From contig CALWNN010000051.1 in the NCBI GenBank assembly GCA_944382845.1, positions 1 to 52,647 of the forward strand: a DNA stretch of 52,647 bases, read 5' to 3'. Below, in pieces: positions 50,455 through 52,647 of the stretch (position 1 is its first letter; each line of letters opens with the position of its first letter). Under the pieces are notes generated by a model that ran no database searches, was not told the origin of the DNA, and saw nothing but the letters and a program-made list of their open reading frames with translations. The stretch comes from an uncultured Clostridia bacterium. GTDB lineage: Bacteria; Bacillota; Clostridia; Oscillospirales; Ruminococcaceae. The position numbers and the translations under genes were made by a program.

Positions 50455-52401
50455 CTATCTTATCTTTGAACCGCAGGGAAGCGACTGGTCGGGGAAAATA
50501 ACCTTTGCCGAACCGTCCGGAGCGTCAGCCGCGCAAATCATGCCGTTTGACTCAACTCCGCAAAGCTTCACAGGCTTTAAATTGGCAACGATAATAACCT
50601 TCTTTCCGATAAGGTCATCAGGCGAATACCACTTGGCAATACCAGAAACCACCTGTCTGCCACCCATGCCATCGTCAAGCTGAAGACAAAGAAGCTTATT
50701 TGACTTCTTTACCTTCTCACAAGCCTTGACAAGCGCAACTCTCAGGTCAACCTTTGCAAATTCCTCAATGGAAATTTCCTCTCCCACAGGAGAAACTTCA
50801 ATTTCAGCCTTCTCTTCTTCCTTAGGCTTGTTTGCGGAAATTATTGCGTTAAGCTCCTCTATTTCCTTGTCAACATCAATTCTCGGGAAAATTATCGCTC
50901 CCTTTTCTACTTGTACGTCAAAAGGCAAAACTCCGAATTTTCCTGAATTCTCGTAGGTTACGTCATCTTCTTTTGCGCCTATCTGCCTCCATATCTCAGG
51001 CATTGTTGTAGGCATGAACGGCCAGAGAAGAGTTGACACTATTCTTATTGCCTCAAGGAGATTGTACAAAACAGCGCCAAGTCTTGCCTTTTTGCTTTCG
51101 TCCTTTGCAAGCACCCACGGAGCGGTTTCATCAATATACTTGTTCGCCCTTGAAACAACCTTGAAAATTTCAGCAAGGGCATTGTTTATCTGAGTCTTGT
51201 CAATATATTCCGCAACTTTTTCTCTTAATGCGGAAGCTTCGGCAATAAGCTCGTCATCAAAATCCCCTGACTCAAAATTACCGTTAAGTCTGCCATTGAA
51301 ATACTTGTCAACCATTGCGACCGTTCTTGAAACAAGGTTTCCAAGTCCATTTGCAAGGTCGGAATTTATGCGGTTTATCATAATTTCATTGGAAAATGAA
51401 CTGTCAGCTCCAAGCGCCATTTCTCTTAAAATATGATATCTGATAGCGTCTGCCCCGTATCTTTCTCCTAAAACAAACGGGTCAACAACATTTCCCAAGG
51501 ATTTTGACATTTTCTGACCGTTGAATGTTATCCAGCCGTGCACTGCAAGATGCTTTGGAAGAGGAAGTTCAAGAGCCATAAGCATTGCAGGCCAGATAAT
51601 TGCGTGAAACCTCATTATATCCTTTGCTACCATGTGAACGTCCGCAGGCCAGAACTTGTCAAAGTCGTCATATGCGTTGTTTTCGTAGCCCAATGCAGTA
51701 ATATAATTTGAAAGGGCGTCTATCCATACATAAACAACGTGTCCCGGGTCAAATGTAACAGGAATACCCCATGTAAATGAAGTTCTTGAAACGCAGAGGT
51801 CCTCAAGTCCCGGTTTTATGAAGTTGTTTACAAGCTCAACAGCCCTTGTTTTTGGCTGTAGGTAGTCAGTTTCGGTGAGAAGCTTTTCTATTCTCTCTGC
51901 AAAGGGCGACATTTTGAAGAAATATGCTTCTTCCTTTGCTTCCTTTACTTCTCTGTGACATTCCGGACAGCATCCGTTTTCGTCAAGCTGAGATTCCGTC
52001 CAGAAACTTTCGCATGGAGTACAGTATTTTCCCTTGTACTCGCCCTTATAAATATAACCCTTTTCGTAAAGCTTGTTGAATATCTTCTGAACCGATTCTA
52101 TATGATAATCGTCAGTTGTGCGGATATATCTGTCGTAGCTTATGTTCATGTATTCCCACAGCTTTTTGAAAACAGCTACTTTTTCATCAACGTATTCCTT
52201 AGGTGTAACTCCGCTTTCCTTTGCTTTTTCTTCAATTTTCTGACCATGCTCGTCTGTGCCTGTGAGGAACATTACATCATAACCCTGCATTCGTCTGAAT
52301 CTTGCAATTGAATCGCAGGCAACTGTTGTATAACAGTGACCGATGTGTGGATTTCCAGACGGGTAATAAATGGGTGTTGTAATATAATATGGTTTGCTCA
52401 T
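50455..52401 (-). CDS. metG: Methionine--tRNA ligase
   Basis: Charges tRNA-Met with methionine. The start at 52401 has AAGGAGG 8 nt upstream; an in-frame ATG 33 nt earlier lacks one. The 648-residue protein has the class I signatures GNPHIGHCYT (HIGH) and GQKMSKSLGN (KMSKS) and a zinc knuckle (GKYCTPCESFW ... CCPECHRE). The catalytic core is followed by the anticodon-binding helices and a C-terminal EMAP/Trbp tRNA-binding domain (FAKVDLRVALVKACEKV, NLKPVKLCGVESNGMI). No T-box or SAM riboswitch was recognised in its roughly 60-nt leader. Confidence 0.97.
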   Translation of the reverse strand: MSKPYYITTPIYYPSGNPHIGHCYTTVACDSIARFRRMQGYDVMFLTGTDEHGQKIEEKAKESGVTPKEYVDEKVAVFKKLWEYMNISYDRYIRTTDDYHIESVQKIFNKLYEKGYIYKGEYKGKYCTPCESFWTESQLDENGCCPECHREVKEAKEEAYFFKMSPFAERIEKLLTETDYLQPKTRAVELVNNFIKPGLEDLCVSRTSFTWGIPVTFDPGHVVYVWIDALSNYITALGYENNAYDDFDKFWPADVHMVAKDIMRFHAIIWPAMLMALELPLPKHLAVHGWITFNGQKMSKSLGNVVDPFVLGERYGADAIRYHILREMALGADSSFSNEIMINRINSDLANGLGNLVSRTVAMVDKYFNGRLNGNFESGDFDDELIAEASALREKVAEYIDKTQINNALAEIFKVVSRANKYIDETAPWVLAKDESKKARLGAVLYNLLEAIRIVSTLLWPFMPTTMPEIWRQIGAKEDDVTYENSGKFGVLPFDVQVEKGAIIFPRIDVDKEIEELNAIISANKPKEEEKAEIEVSPVGEEISIEEFAKVDLRVALVKACEKVKKSNKLLCLQLDDGMGGRQVVSGIAKWYSPDDLIGKKVIIVANLKPVKLCGVESNGMICAADAPDGSAKVIFPDQSLPCGSKIR

Positions 52402-52438
52402 ATTATTTCCTCCTTGTGTTAATTTTTGCTGCAAATCA

Positions 52439-52491
52439 GACGCCGGGCGGCGTTACCTATTTATTATACAACATTTTTTCCAAAAAAACAA
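52439..52491 (-). promoter_or_regulatory. metG promoter and short leader hairpin
   Basis: Minus strand: TTGTTT (52491-52486), 17-bp spacer, TATAAT (52468-52463). A small ACGCCG/CGGCGT hairpin lies in the leader near 52440-52454. Confidence 0.7.
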
Positions 52492-52561
52492 TAGGCTGAT
52501 TGTACAATTATCAAATAATAATGTAATGTTACAATAGATGTGAGACTACAGGGTATAGAAA

Positions 52562-52628
52562 AAATGATTGAGATCTGTTAAAATAGAGTTCGCCACAAAC
52601 AAAATCAACAGAAAGGTCTCAATCATTT
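52562..52628. repeat. 12-bp inverted repeat before a start codon, possible IS end
   Basis: AAATGATTGAGA (52562-52573) and TCTCAATCATTT (52617-52628) are exact complements 43 nt apart. The second arm ends at an ATG (52629). Confidence 0.5.
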
Positions 52629-52647
52629 ATGGAAAGTATAGCACAAA
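52629..52647 (+). CDS. Possible start of a CDS cut by the window edge
   Basis: ATG followed by five more codons (MESIAQ) to the window end. An AAAGG lies 13 nt upstream, further than usual. Its proximity to the inverted repeat at 52562-52628 suggests a transposase, but six residues do not identify a family. Confidence 0.3.

Noticed and set aside
52402-52480. T-box or SAM riboswitch upstream of metG
   Set aside because: The leader from the proposed promoter is only about 60 nt and lacks T-box or SAM-riboswitch motifs.

Overview
The window reads as chromosome of an anaerobic, spore-forming Gram-positive bacterium of class Clostridia, most likely Oscillospiraceae/Ruminococcaceae. Supporting signs are a germination protease (gpr), an HrcA/CIRCE heat-shock operon, Gram-positive LexA boxes, strong AGGAGG-type ribosome binding sites, and a cellobiose 2-epimerase of the Ruminococcus albus type. 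The species cannot be fixed from sequence alone.

Region 1 (1 to about 15155) is the right part of an integrated mobile element. It opens with three tandem large serine recombinase genes on the + strand: one cut by the window edge, one with no catalytic domain, one complete. A tightly overlapping six-gene minus-strand operon follows (9111 down to 3655): a catalytically dead recombinase homologue, a recombinase fused to an unfamiliar C-terminal domain, two further proteins carrying that same domain, and two ParB-fold proteins. Next come a divergent pair of XRE regulators, three metallophosphoesterases, an orphan RelB/DinJ-like protein, an ADP-ribosyltransferase-like (DUF3990-type) toxin with an XRE partner, and a 21-residue leader ORF coupled to a phosphoesterase. 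The element appears to end inside a small YolD-like gene that is the partner of a Y-family DNA polymerase, and that gene has lost its 3' end.

Region 2 (about 15155 to 52647) is ordinary chromosome. It holds an SOS-controlled Y-family polymerase; a xylose operon (xylA, a flavin reductase-rubredoxin fusion, xylB); cardiolipin synthase; hrcA-grpE-dnaK-dnaJ; a YdbS/YdbT-type PH-domain pair; an alanine/sodium symporter; minD-mgsA; gpr; rpsT; a secreted GH25 lysozyme with nine fibronectin type III repeats; zinc-ribbon membrane proteins; secA with DUF1015 and cellobiose 2-epimerase; a LysR gene divergent from a four-gene operon with a PatB/MalY aminotransferase; a tRNA-Arg(CCG); and metG. The right edge may touch an insertion sequence.

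The most unusual signal is a family of modular, hairpin-rich intergenic repeats. There are five clear copies (18598, 22692, 27846, 45533, 49126) and one possible remnant (34463), all in Region 2 and all in the same orientation. A conserved left module and a conserved right module enclose a variable set of hairpins, in two copies built from exact 20-bp tandem units. The architecture resembles pneumococcal BOX elements, but I do not recognise the sequence. The second most unusual signal is the recombinase/ParB operon with its shared domain and dead recombinase.
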